In this document: piece after piece, positions 17,885-31,565 of the stretch
Position numbering within the stretch: position 1 is the first letter of the stretch
Layout of the letters: each line of letters begins with the position of its first letter
Assembly (NCBI GenBank): GCA_963826475.1
Contig: CAWGXC010000003.1
Location: 2,051,249-2,115,248 of the forward strand
DNA length: 64,000 nucleotides
Direction of reading: 5' to 3'
From: RHKX01 sp963826475
GTDB taxonomy: Bacteria; Actinomycetota; Thermoleophilia; Solirubrobacterales; 70-9
Made by a program: the position numbers and the translations under genes
Notes under the pieces: generated by a model
The model's input: the letters and a program-made list of their open reading frames with translations, nothing else
Told to the model about the DNA's origin: nothing
Databases searched by the model: none

Positions 17885-19184
17885 CCTCCGCCCCCGCCGG
17901 AACCACCCGGCGTCGTGGTCGTCGCCGAGCCGTTCTGCGACGTGGACGCCGTGGACCCACCGGTTGCGTTGGCGCCCTGGGCGGCCTCGGCCTGAACCGC
18001 CCTCTCGAGGTCGGCGATCAGCGATTCGGCGTCGCCGCGGGAGCGAAGCTCGTGATCGACGGCCACGGCGCGGCGGTCCTCCGGGAGCTGGTCGAGCGCG
18101 ATGGCGGAGGGATCGACCTCCGAGTAGAGCCCGATCCCGAAGGGAAGGTCGTAGGGAAGGCCGCGATAGAGGGCGACCTGCCCGCCCCCGTCGACGCCGA
18201 GGAACCAGACCTGGCGGGCCCCGAAGATCGCGGCTGCGATCACCGCCGCCAGGACGAGCATCCCGACGAGGGCCTTAAGCACCCCCCGGCCGCGACCGCG
18301 CGAGGGCTCGGGCCTGGGGCTCATCGCAGCCGCACCCGGGGCCTTGGTCCGCCGCGATGGTGGCGCGGACGCGGGCTCGCGGGCGCCGGCCCGGATCGCT
18401 TCGGCGGAGAGCCCGGCCTCCTCGGCGCTGGACCCGACGAGCGTCTTCCCCTCCTCCCCCTCCGGCACGTCCGCCGACTCGAGCCGGAACAGGACCACGG
18501 TGATGTTGTCGCGGCCGCCGCGATCGTTGGCGGCGCGAATCAGCCGGCGCCCGGTGCGCTCCAGATCCCCTTCACGCGAGAGGATCGCGAGCAGGTCCTG
18601 GTCGGAGAGCATCGTCGTCAGCCCGTCGGAGCAGAGCAGGAAGACGTCGCCCGCGCGCGCCCGGACGGTCAGCGTGTCGACCTCGACGTTCGGTTCCGGG
18701 CCCAGCGCCCGGGTGATCACCGACCGCTGCGGATGCTCGGCGGCCTGCTCGCGGGTCAGCTTCCCCTGACGCCTCAGCTCCTCGACGAGTGAGTGATCGT
18801 TGGTGATCTGGCGGAGCTTGCCGTCGCGGAAGACGTAGGCGCGACTGTCGCCGACGTGGCCGAAGCTGATCTCGTCCCCCTTGACGAGGGCCGCGGTCAG
18901 GGTGGTCCCCATGCCGGAGCGGTCCGTATCGGTCTGCGCGAGGTCGAAGATCTGGCGGTTGGCGGCCTTCGCCGTCCGCTTGAGCAGCTCCTCGGGCGGC
19001 GCCTCGTCCCCGGCCAGACTCTCGAACGCCTCGACGGCCACCTGGGAGGCGACCTCCCCCGCCTGAGCTCCGCCCATGCCGTCGGCGACCGCGAACAGCG
19101 GCGCGCGGGAGAAGAACGAGTCCTCGTTGGCCTCCCGCTGACGGCCCGTGTCCGTGAGCTGGGCTGACTCGGCGATGCGCAGCA

Positions 19185-19188
<4 letters not shown>
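17881..19188 (-). CDS. pstP: PP2C-type Ser/Thr phosphatase (PstP)
   Basis: A 435-residue protein. The PP2C domain (about 5-240) shows NEDSFF, VADGMGGAQAGE, GHVGDSRAYVF, LLCSDGLT and RDNITVVLF, supplying the metal-binding aspartates. A Pro/Ala/Arg-rich cytoplasmic linker, a membrane helix (about 305-325) and an extracytoplasmic part of about 90 residues ending in a Gly/Thr tail follow. It reverses phosphorylation by PknB-type kinases. Overlaps rodA and fhaB by 4 bp each. Confidence 0.94.
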
Positions 19189-19673
<485 letters not shown>

Positions 19674-19707
19674 GTCGTCACCTCGCGCTGGAGGGTTACG
19701 GCGGGGC

Positions 19708-20478
19708 TCACTGCTCGATGTCGAACGTGAACGAGACGGTTCCGAGCGATACATCGTCGCCGGGAGCGAGCCGCGAGGTCTCGACCCTGCGCCCGTTGAC
19801 CTTGACTCCGTTCGTCGAGCCGAGGTCCACGATCTGCCAGTCCCCGGACGAGTTGCGGCGCAGCTCGGCGTGGCGACGGGAGACGTTCTGATCATCGAGG
19901 ACGCAGTCGCACTCCCGCGAGCGGCCGAGCACCGCGACCGGACCGTCGAGGACGTAGCGGCGGTCGTTGAGCGAGACGATCGCGCGCGTCTGCGTCAGCG
20001 GCGCGGCGGGCTTGTGAGCGCCGCGCGGCTCCTTCTGCTTGACCGGTGCCGAGTAGACCATCGTGTGCCCGTGCTGGCCCTGCTCGCCGGTGTCCCCTTT
20101 GCGAACCGGAGGCTTGACCAGCCGCGGCTGGATCCCGAACTCGCCGAGGCGCAGGCGGTCGTCGGTCTCGATCGTCACCTCGGGCCGGGTGAGCAGCGCG
20201 TAGTCCTGGCGGCGGGCGTGCTCGAGCAGATAGGCCGAGAGCTCCTGTGAGAGCGACCTCGTGTAGCCCTCGAGCCGCTCGTGGTCCTCCGTTGACAGCC
20301 AGACCGTGTAGCTGTTCGGCGCATATACCTGAGAGACCGACGCGGTCCGATGGGAGTCCATTTCCTTGGCGAGCTTGCGCGCAATTTCGACAGGCTGAAC
20401 CTGGGAGCTGAAGGCGCGACTGAAGACGCCCTCGACGAGCCCCTCGATCCTCGCTTCGAGATTACGTAGAACGCTCAT
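19708..20478 (-). CDS. fhaA: FHA-domain protein with DUF3662 (FhaA)
   Basis: A 256-residue protein from the ATG at 20478, where homology begins. The N-terminal DUF3662 domain (about 1-118: LEARIEGLVEGVFSRAF..., with FSSQVQPVEIARKL) is followed by a linker and a C-terminal FHA domain (about 172-250) with LGRSRECDCVLDD, VSRRHAEL and GSTNGVKVNGR. In mycobacteria FhaA binds phosphorylated MviN and restrains peptidoglycan synthesis. It is probably the first gene of the operon running down to ddl. Confidence 0.93.
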   Translation of the reverse strand: MSVLRNLEARIEGLVEGVFSRAFSSQVQPVEIARKLAKEMDSHRTASVSQVYAPNSYTVWLSTEDHERLEGYTRSLSQELSAYLLEHARRQDYALLTRPEVTIETDDRLRLGEFGIQPRLVKPPVRKGDTGEQGQHGHTMVYSAPVKQKEPRGAHKPAAPLTQTRAIVSLNDRRYVLDGPVAVLGRSRECDCVLDDQNVSRRHAELRRNSSGDWQIVDLGSTNGVKVNGRRVETSRLAPGDDVSLGTVSFTFDIEQ

Positions 20479-20540
20479 GGGAAATGGGTCGGCGCGCGCC
20501 GGCCATGATCCCTGCCAGCGCGCGAGGGACGGTCGGAATC

Positions 20541-22265
20541 CTACGGCAACCCGGCGCGCGAACCAGCGCCGTGGAGCGCGGCCTGCACATGCTTGGCCGC
20601 TGCGCGGGTTGCTCGGATCTCTCCATCGGCGAGCGGCAGGGTCGCAGGATTGAGCGGGGGACGGGGTGTTCGGCGGACCGCCGGAGCCGGCGGACTCGAG
20701 CGGATCAGGGTCGGAAGCGCCGCTGCGACGCTGGATTCCCCGGCCCACTGACGCAGATCCGGGCGGCCGTGGCGATCCCAGATGGCGGCGGCGACGGCGG
20801 CGATCAGCGCCGGGGCCAGGAGCACGGTGGGCACGGCATCCGCTCCCGCCGCCCCGAGCGAGGCGACGATGACGGCTGACCACAGCAGGCCCCCGACGGC
20901 GGCGCCGGCCGCGCTGGTCGCGTCGAGGAGCAGGCCGAGGAGGACCGTGCCGCCGACCCAGATCAGGCCGATCGAGATGGCTTCGGGTGTCAGCAACGGA
21001 CCCAGGACCGAGTCGAGGGCCGTTGGGCCCGAGCTCGCCCACCCGGTGGCGTCGGCCGGCGCGGAGACCCCGAGGGCGCTGCCCAAGACCGCGCCGACGA
21101 TCCCGGTCCACGCCCAGGCAAGCGCGGCGAGGGCGATGCGGACGGCGTTGCGCTCCTGCCGGGCGGCGACGGCGAGGAGCGCCGGAGCGGCGCCGAGCAA
21201 CCCGAGCAGAGGGGCGAGGGCCGGCAGGACCCAATCGCGAGGGCGGGAGAGAGCCAGCGCCGAGGGCGCGAACAGCGCGGCGGCGACGATGGCGAGACCC
21301 GGCAGGCCGGCCAGCGATCCCACCAGCGCGATCACGCCCGCGCCGGCCAGGACCGCGAGGGGGCGGGTCGGGATCTCGATCGGCTGAGTGGCGGGATCGC
21401 CGCCGTCCAGCGGTTCCGGGACCGCGCGATCGGGGTGCAGACCACCGCGCAGCCCCATCAGCGCCTCCCGCAGATCCGCCAGCTGCGGTCGCTCGAGGGG
21501 GTCGGGCAGGAGGCAGGCGTCGACGGCCGCGACGAGTGGGAGCGGCAGCTCCGGCCGGTACTCGCCGAGGCTCACCACCGGCTCGCCGATCTCCCGCGCG
21601 GTCGCCGCGGCGGTGGCTCTGAGGACCGGATTGACCCCCGCCCAGAGCTCGTAGAGCGTGAGGCCGAGCGAGTAGACGTCGGTCTCGGGGCCGATGTCCG
21701 ACCCGAGCGCCTGCTCCGGCGACATGTAGGCGAGCGTGCCGACGACCTGCCCGGTGGCCGTCAGGGTCGGTGCATCCTCGACGCTGGCGATGCCGAAGTC
21801 GGCCAGCAGAGCCCGCTCGCCGGAATCCCGGGTGAAGCGCCCGCCCGAGCGGGCGCGGCGGACGAGGACGTTGTCGGGCTTGAGGTCTCGGTGGACCACG
21901 CCCGCGGCGTGGGCGTGGCTGAGGGCGGCGCAGAGCTCCGCGCCGACATCGGCTACCTCGCGGTCGGTGATCTCGGCCGTCCGGGCCAGCTCGCGGAGGT
22001 TCGGTCCCTCGACGAGCTCGCTGACCAGATAAGCGCAGCCGTTGTGTTCCCCGAGCTCGTAGAGCGTGACGATCCCCGGGTGATTGAGACGGGCGGCGGC
22101 GTGGGCCTCACGAAGGACCCGGCCGGCCGAGTCGCCGACGACGCCCTTGACCGCGACCCAACGGCAGAGCCGCTCGTCCCACGCGCGATGGACCGTCCCG
22201 TGTCCGCCATCACCGATGCGCTCGCCGATAGTGAACCGCTCGAGTACGAGCTCTCCTTCAACCAC
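20541..22265 (-). CDS. Ser/Thr protein kinase with polytopic membrane tail
   Basis: Start chosen at the GTG at 22265, just before the homology (VLERFTIGERIGDGGHG); length 574 residues. The kinase domain (about 8-265) is complete: GDGGHGTVHRA, VAVKGV, HRDLKPDN, ADFGIA, SPEQALG. Instead of one membrane anchor the C-terminal half has about eight to nine hydrophobic segments (about 295-510) and a cytoplasmic Pro/Arg tail. The tail has no sensor domain I recognise. It lies 62 bp upstream of fhaA in the same direction and could feed signals to the FHA proteins; no pknA gene is present in the cluster. It diverges from the CARDB-type gene. Confidence 0.85.
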   Translation of the reverse strand: MVEGELVLERFTIGERIGDGGHGTVHRAWDERLCRWVAVKGVVGDSAGRVLREAHAAARLNHPGIVTLYELGEHNGCAYLVSELVEGPNLRELARTAEITDREVADVGAELCAALSHAHAAGVVHRDLKPDNVLVRRARSGGRFTRDSGERALLADFGIASVEDAPTLTATGQVVGTLAYMSPEQALGSDIGPETDVYSLGLTLYELWAGVNPVLRATAAATAREIGEPVVSLGEYRPELPLPLVAAVDACLLPDPLERPQLADLREALMGLRGGLHPDRAVPEPLDGGDPATQPIEIPTRPLAVLAGAGVIALVGSLAGLPGLAIVAAALFAPSALALSRPRDWVLPALAPLLGLLGAAPALLAVAARQERNAVRIALAALAWAWTGIVGAVLGSALGVSAPADATGWASSGPTALDSVLGPLLTPEAISIGLIWVGGTVLLGLLLDATSAAGAAVGGLLWSAVIVASLGAAGADAVPTVLLAPALIAAVAAAIWDRHGRPDLRQWAGESSVAAALPTLIRSSPPAPAVRRTPRPPLNPATLPLADGEIRATRAAAKHVQAALHGAGSRAGLP

Positions 22266-22373
22266 GAGTGCGATTTCGCCGCGCCGCGCCCCCCTCCTGC
22301 CGGAACGCCGGAGGTGGCGATCAGTGCCGCCCCGGCAGGGGTCATACTGCTTTTGGCGAAAGGCCCGGAAGCC

Positions 22374-23489
22374 GTGGACTTCTTCGACGATGACGACGCT
22401 TTGCAGCCGCCCCCCCGACGGGGAGGCCGGCCGGCGCGCGGTGGCGCACCCACAGGTGGCAATGTGACCAGGCAGCAGATCAGAACACGTCAGGCCGTCC
22501 TCGCGATCGGCGCCATCGTGATGCTGATCTTGATCGTGATCGCCTTCAAGGGCTGCCTCAACGCCCGCAAGGACCGCGCCTTCCAGAACTACGTGAGCGA
22601 CCTGAGCGCGATCACGGTCGAATCGAAGCAGCTGAGCGACAACTTCTTCAAGCGCCTCGACCCCTCCTCCAGCGACGCCCCCGCCACCGAGCTCTCCTTC
22701 GAGTCCGAGGTCGCCGGCGATCTCGGTACTTCGCAGGGCCTGCTCGACCGTGCCACCAAGCTCGACGCGCCGGGAGAGCTCGCGGGTGCGCAGAACCAGA
22801 TCGAGCTCTCGTTCGAGCTGCGCCACGATGCGCTCGAGGGGATCTCCGGCGCCCTCAAGGGACTCAGTGGCGACGAAGCCAAGAAGGCGCAGGCGTCGCT
22901 CTACACACAGATGCGGGTGCTTTCCGCCAGCGACATCCTCTACGCCCGCGCCAAGGACCAGATCGAACAGGGGCTGATCGATCAGACCGTCACCGTTGCC
23001 GACGGTGTCCCCGACAGCCAGTTCCTGCCCGACAAGCCCGACTTCCTCGATCCCTCGGTCGTCTCCTCGGCGTTCGCCTCGGCCGTCGGCTCGGGCGGCT
23101 CCGGGATCGCCGGCAACACCAGCGCGAACTGCGATGCGGGTGACAACAAGATCCACGGGACGCAGCTCGTCGGCGCGACGATGCTGCCGTCGGGGGTCGC
23201 CCTCGACCCGGCGGCGACCGTTACGGCCACCGGCGACGACACCCTCTCGGTCGAGGTCCTGAACTCCGGCGACGCGACCGAGCAGGGGATCGCCGTCACC
23301 GTCAGCGGCGACCTGTCCGGAAGCGGAACGATTCCGCGGATCGCCTCCGGGGAGTCCCAGACCGTCGAGGTCAAGCTCTCCCCCGCCCCCAAGGCCGGCG
23401 CGACCGACAGCATCGACGTCGACGTCGCCGCCGTCTGCGGAGAGAACCTCACCGAGAACAACAAGGCGACCTACTCAGTCACCTTCTGA
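22374..23489 (+). CDS. Membrane-anchored protein with C-terminal CARDB-like domain
   Basis: Start chosen at the GTG at 22374 (GGAAG upstream), giving 371 residues. The N-terminus is acidic then Pro/Arg/Gly-rich and cytoplasmic, followed by one membrane helix (about 41-63). The long outer region (about 70-240) is predicted helical with Leu/Glu/Lys heptad-like runs. The C-terminal part (about 285-371) is beta-rich with LSVEVLNSGDATEQGIAVTV and ENNKATYSVTF, the CARDB pattern of bacterial adhesion-related domains. It diverges from the polytopic kinase across about 108 bp, so the two may be co-regulated. Function unknown. Confidence 0.7.
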   Translation: MDFFDDDDALQPPPRRGGRPARGGAPTGGNVTRQQIRTRQAVLAIGAIVMLILIVIAFKGCLNARKDRAFQNYVSDLSAITVESKQLSDNFFKRLDPSSSDAPATELSFESEVAGDLGTSQGLLDRATKLDAPGELAGAQNQIELSFELRHDALEGISGALKGLSGDEAKKAQASLYTQMRVLSASDILYARAKDQIEQGLIDQTVTVADGVPDSQFLPDKPDFLDPSVVSSAFASAVGSGGSGIAGNTSANCDAGDNKIHGTQLVGATMLPSGVALDPAATVTATGDDTLSVEVLNSGDATEQGIAVTVSGDLSGSGTIPRIASGESQTVEVKLSPAPKAGATDSIDVDVAAVCGENLTENNKATYSVTF

Positions 23490-23524
23490 TCGGCCGCGCC
23501 TGAGCTGCCCCTATCCTGGGGCGC

Positions 23525-24031
23525 GTGGACGGCTTTGACTCCAACGTCGGGATCGTCGCTCTGGCGGCTGCCGGGGTGGCCGTGATCGCGCTCCTGCTCT
23601 CCCTGTCGCTGGCGATCCGGCTGCGGCGGGTTCGCAACGACCAGCGGCTGGTCCTGGGCGAGGATCGCGTCGACCTGGTCGAGCACGCCGCCGGCCTCGC
23701 GCGCCAGGTCGATGCGATGCGGGCCGCCCTCGCAGCCGAGACCGACCGGCTCAACGACCGGCTCGGGGATGCCGAGCGACGACTGAGCGGAACGATCTCC
23801 AAGACCGCGGTGCTCCGCTACGACGCCTTCCACGAGGGCAGCGGCCGGCAATCGAGCACGGTCGCCCTGCTCGACGACCACGACACGGGCGTGGTGGTCT
23901 CGGCCATCACCCAGCGCGAGCAGGCGCGGGTCTACGCGAAGCCGGTCGTCGCCGGCCGCTCCGTCCTCGAGCTCTCCCCCGAGGAGCACGAGGCGATGGA
24001 CCAGGCCCGCCGTGGGCCCGCCACCGAGTGA
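23525..24031 (+). CDS. DUF4446 family membrane protein
   Basis: A 168-residue protein starting with GTG at 23525. An N-terminal membrane helix (about 9-32) is followed by a helical stretch and the conserved core VLRYDAFHEGSGRQSSTVALLDDHDTGVV...REQARVYAKPV, which is the DUF4446 signature. The family is widespread in Gram-positive bacteria and has no established function. Its stop overlaps the region just before pheA, suggesting cotranscription. Confidence 0.85.
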   Translation: MDGFDSNVGIVALAAAGVAVIALLLSLSLAIRLRRVRNDQRLVLGEDRVDLVEHAAGLARQVDAMRAALAAETDRLNDRLGDAERRLSGTISKTAVLRYDAFHEGSGRQSSTVALLDDHDTGVVVSAITQREQARVYAKPVVAGRSVLELSPEEHEAMDQARRGPATE

Positions 24032-24044
24032 GGTCGCGGCGCCG

Positions 24045-24902
24045 GTGAAGGTCGCCTATCTGGGGCCCGCCGGGACGTTCTCGGAGGAGGCGCTCCTGCT
24101 CGCCGCCGACGGAGAGGCGTTCGACGCCGACCCGCGCGCGACGCTCCACGCCGTGATCGAGGCGGTCGAGGGCGGCGAGGCCGAGCGCGCCTTCGTCCCA
24201 TTCGAGAACTCGATCGAGGGAACGGTCCGGCCCACCCTGGACGCGCTCGCCTTCGACACCGATCGGGTGCGAATCGTCGGCGAGCACGATCACCGGATCC
24301 GCCAAGCGCTGATCGCCCGCGCCGGGCTGGCGATCGAGCGGATCGAGGTCGTCCTCTCCCATCCCCAGGCCAGCGCCCAGTGCGCCCGCTTTCTGCGCGC
24401 GGCGCTGCCCGATGCGACCGTCCGCACGGTCAGCAGCACCTCGGAGGCGGTCCGGGCGGTCGCCGGGGCCGACGAGCCCTGGGCGGCGCTGGGCTCCCCG
24501 ATCGCCGCCGCCGCATACGGATGCGAGGTCCTGCGTGAGGGCGTCGAGGACTCGCCCGACAACGTCACCCGCTTCGCCTGGCTCGCTCCCGATGGCGCCG
24601 AGCTGCCGCCCGCCGATCCGAGCGCTCCCTGGCGGACCACGCTGGTCTTCCACGAGCTCGGCGACGACCGGCCCGGCGCGCTCACCGACGCGCTCGCCGA
24701 GCTCTCCGACCGCGGGATCAACATGACTCGGATCGAGTCGCGCCCGCGGCGCAGCGGCCTGGGCCGCTATCTGTTCTTCCTGGACCTCGACGGCAACGTC
24801 GAGGACGCGACGGTGGCGGAGGGCCTCGCTGCGCTGCGAGCCAAGGCCGAGACGGTCCGCGTCCTCGGCAGCTATCAAGTGGGCGCCTCCGCTCCGCTCT
24901 AG
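24045..24902 (+). CDS. pheA: Prephenate dehydratase
   Basis: Start chosen at the GTG at 24045 because homology begins at KVAYLGPAGTFSEEA; an in-frame GTG at 24012 would overlap the previous gene. It gives 285 residues. The catalytic domain (about 1-185) has GPAGTFSEEA, FVPFENSIEGTV and DNVTRFAWL (TRF motif). The C-terminal ACT domain (about 195-275) has GALTDAL and ESRPRR, which bind phenylalanine. It converts prephenate to phenylpyruvate in phenylalanine synthesis and is probably feedback-inhibited by Phe. No other aromatic genes are nearby. Confidence 0.94.
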   Translation: MKVAYLGPAGTFSEEALLLAADGEAFDADPRATLHAVIEAVEGGEAERAFVPFENSIEGTVRPTLDALAFDTDRVRIVGEHDHRIRQALIARAGLAIERIEVVLSHPQASAQCARFLRAALPDATVRTVSSTSEAVRAVAGADEPWAALGSPIAAAAYGCEVLREGVEDSPDNVTRFAWLAPDGAELPPADPSAPWRTTLVFHELGDDRPGALTDALAELSDRGINMTRIESRPRRSGLGRYLFFLDLDGNVEDATVAEGLAALRAKAETVRVLGSYQVGASAPL

Positions 24903-24914
24903 TATTTCTTCCGG

Positions 24915-25514
24915 ATGAGCGCGCTTGCCGAACCGGCCCCCGGGGCCTGGGTGCGGAAGGGCCCGGCGGGTGACGGGTCTCCCATGGCGAGCGCGGGCGC
25001 CGCGATCGGCGGGCGGGTGCTCGTCCTCAACGCGACCTACGAGCCGATCAACGTCTGCACTGTTCGCCGCGCCGCCGTCCTCTTGCTCAAGGCCAAGGCG
25101 GAGTTGCTGGAGCGCGGTGAGCGGGCCGTTCGCTCCGAGCGTCTGCAGTTGGACCGCCCGGTCGTGATCCGCCTCGTCGCCTACGTGCGGGTCCCCCGCG
25201 ACGTCCATCGCCGCAAGATCACCCGCAAGGCGGTCCTCGCGCGCGACGCCTGGACCTGCCAGTACTGCGGCTCGGAGCGAACCGGGCTCACGGTCGACCA
25301 CGTGATCCCGCGCAGCCGGGGCGGCGAGTCGGTCTGGGAGAACATCGTCGCCTCCTGCGCCCCGTGCAACCGGCGCAAGGGCAACCGCCTCCCGCGGGAG
25401 ATCCAGATGCACCCGCGCACGATCCCAAAGCCGCCGGGCCCGAACGTCTTCATCCGCGTGGCGGCCCCAAGGGTCCCGGCAAGCTGGGAGCCCTACCTCG
25501 CAATGGCTGCGTAG
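24915..25514 (+). CDS. HNH endonuclease family protein
   Basis: A 199-residue protein. It starts with a non-conserved lead, then VLVLNATYEPINVCTVRRA, typical of a widespread actinobacterial HNH family. The C-terminal HNH zinc motif is complete: CQYCG, VDHVIPRSRGG, ENIVASCAPCNRRKGNR, with two CxxC pairs and the His/Asn/His triad. It should be a metal-dependent DNA endonuclease; the biological role is unknown. Homology begins about residue 34, so an internal ATG (24984) is an alternative start. It converges on gyrA across a structured 376-bp gap. Confidence 0.85.
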   Translation: MSALAEPAPGAWVRKGPAGDGSPMASAGAAIGGRVLVLNATYEPINVCTVRRAAVLLLKAKAELLERGERAVRSERLQLDRPVVIRLVAYVRVPRDVHRRKITRKAVLARDAWTCQYCGSERTGLTVDHVIPRSRGGESVWENIVASCAPCNRRKGNRLPREIQMHPRTIPKPPGPNVFIRVAAPRVPASWEPYLAMAA

Positions 25515-25536
25515 AAGGACTCCCTACTTGCCGCCT

Positions 25537-25587
25537 GGGTGGCCATCCACCCGACCAGACCGGACGCGAAGCGGAGGATCTGGTCGG
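25537..25587 (+). repeat. Hairpin-forming interspersed repeat, copy B
   Basis: Inverted copy of the 8629-8678 element, 22 bp after the HNH stop. GGGTGG-CCAT-CCACCC (25537-25552) is followed by CCGACCAGA (25551-25559), a 19-base loop identical to copy A, and TCTGGTCGG (25579-25587). Relative to copy A the stem has two pair changes (G-C to A-T, G-C to C-G), both compensated. Confidence 0.75.
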
Positions 25588-25624
25588 AGGTATCTGAGCG
25601 GAGGATCTGGTCGGAGGTATCTAA
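25571..25624. repeat. 27-bp direct tandem repeat, two units
   Basis: Units 25571-25597 and 25598-25624 begin GCGGAGGATCTGGTCGGAGG and agree at 26 of 27 positions; only the second-last base (G or A) differs. Unit 1 contains the 3' arm of hairpin copy B, so the duplication probably arose from it. Confidence 0.85.
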
Positions 25625-25625
25625 C

Positions 25626-25657
25626 GCGAAGGGCCACCCTCTCGGGTGGCCCTTCGC
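25626..25657. terminator. Perfect 14-bp hairpin between converging HNH and gyrA
   Basis: GCGAAGGGCCACCC (25626-25639) pairs perfectly with GGGTGGCCCTTCGC (25644-25657) around a TCTC loop. Its strength and place between converging genes suggest a bidirectional terminator, although no T-run follows on either strand. Apart from this, the repeats, the mini-ORF and the gyrA terminator, I see nothing else in the 376-bp gap 25515-25890. Confidence 0.65.
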
Positions 25658-25770
25658 AGGTGCGGTACTGAAGCGGAGAAGCGATTTGGTGTGATCGAGC
25701 GGGACGTCTCTCGATCTCACTTCCCTGCCGGTGCCCGGGTTGGATTCGCCGGGCGGCGCACACGTGCCGC

Positions 25771-25815
25771 CTAGCGGCCCGTCACCTCCAGCGTCCCGAA
25801 AAACATGTCACTCAA
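25771..25815 (-). CDS. Possible 14-codon leader-type peptide downstream of gyrA
   Basis: On the minus strand an almost perfect Shine-Dalgarno stretch (AAAGGAGGTGGTCC, with GGAGG at 25829-25825) lies 9 bases before TTG at 25815. That opens a 14-codon frame, MSDMFFGTLEVTGR, ending in TAG at 25771; an ATG at 25806 gives an 11-codon version but sits 18 bases from the GGAGG. A GGCGGC/GCCGCC inverted repeat follows the stop. The ORF is too short for coding statistics; support is the ribosome-binding site only. It lies about 40 bases after the gyrA terminator. Confidence 0.35.
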   Translation of the reverse strand: MSDMFFGTLEVTGR

Positions 25816-25856
25816 CTAGGACCACCTCCTTTCTCTGGTCCGAGCATTCAAGCAAA

Positions 25857-25877
25857 CCGGCGAGTCGTCCTCGCCGG
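25857..25877 (-). terminator. gyrA intrinsic terminator
   Basis: Fourteen bases after the gyrA stop, arms CCGGCGAG (25857-25864) and CTCGCCGG (25870-25877) form a perfect 8-bp stem with a 5-base loop. Read on the minus strand it is followed by TTTGCTTG, a short T-rich run. This fits a Rho-independent terminator for the gyrBA transcript. Confidence 0.7.
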
Positions 25878-25890
25878 CAGCCCGCTCGGC

Positions 25891-28578
<2,688 letters not shown>

Positions 28579-28612
28579 TTAGTTCCCCATTCCGAAGGTT
28601 GAGATCTGGCGA

Positions 28613-31033
<2,421 letters not shown>

Positions 31034-31253
31034 TCGGGCCTTCCCATTCGGGTTCCATGATCCCGTGCCCGGCGGCGGCAGATGCCGCTCAGCACTCGGG
31101 GGACGGGGGCTGGCGATCGTTGGCCTGCCCGTCCCGAGCACTCACCAGGTCGGTTGACATAAGGATACCAGGCACAAGGGACGGACCCGCGACGGGGCCT
31201 CTCACGAAATCCCTGCAAATCGCCACTATTCGAGCGCTGGGCCGTGACGATTC

Positions 31254-31565
31254 TCAGTCGTGGCGCGCGAGGTCGGCCGTAAACCGCAACCCGAGGACCC
31301 GATCGGCGCCGACGACGGCTTCGATCCGAGGCCGCAGGACGTCCCCCATCAGCTCCAGCTCCTGCGCCCAGGCACCGCTGCGACAGGCGATCGTGAGCAC
31401 CCCCCCACGCTCGGAAACGGGCTCCGAGTTGGCCGCGATCTGCTCACCGCACACCTCCGGCCACGCCGCCTGGACCTCCGCGAGCAGGGTCTGGGGAGCG
31501 CTGCGCTCGACGAGCCTGTCGAGGGCTCCGCCGAGCTTCCTGGGGCCACGCCTGGGTCCGCTCAA
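31254..31565 (-). CDS. dciA: DciA-like DUF721 protein
   Basis: A 103-residue protein with the DUF721 pattern: AEVQAAWPEVCGEQIAANSEPVSERGGVLTIACRSGAWAQELELM, i.e. the W-x-V-G-x-x-I-A...V...G-x-L-x-V-x-x-x-S-x-x-W-x-x-E-L core. DUF721/DciA proteins load or assist the replicative helicase DnaB in bacteria lacking DnaC/DnaI (family knowledge). Its start overlaps the recF stop by 4 bp, the usual recF-dciA-gyrB arrangement of Actinobacteria. The 220 bp between it and the gyrB start hold no feature I can support. Confidence 0.85.
   Translation of the reverse strand: MSGPRRGPRKLGGALDRLVERSAPQTLLAEVQAAWPEVCGEQIAANSEPVSERGGVLTIACRSGAWAQELELMGDVLRPRIEAVVGADRVLGLRFTADLARHD

Noticed and set aside
25493..25720. 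75-codon leftward ORF in the HNH-gyrA gap
   Set aside because: It reads through the hairpin and tandem repeats and has no homology; repetition explains its open frame.
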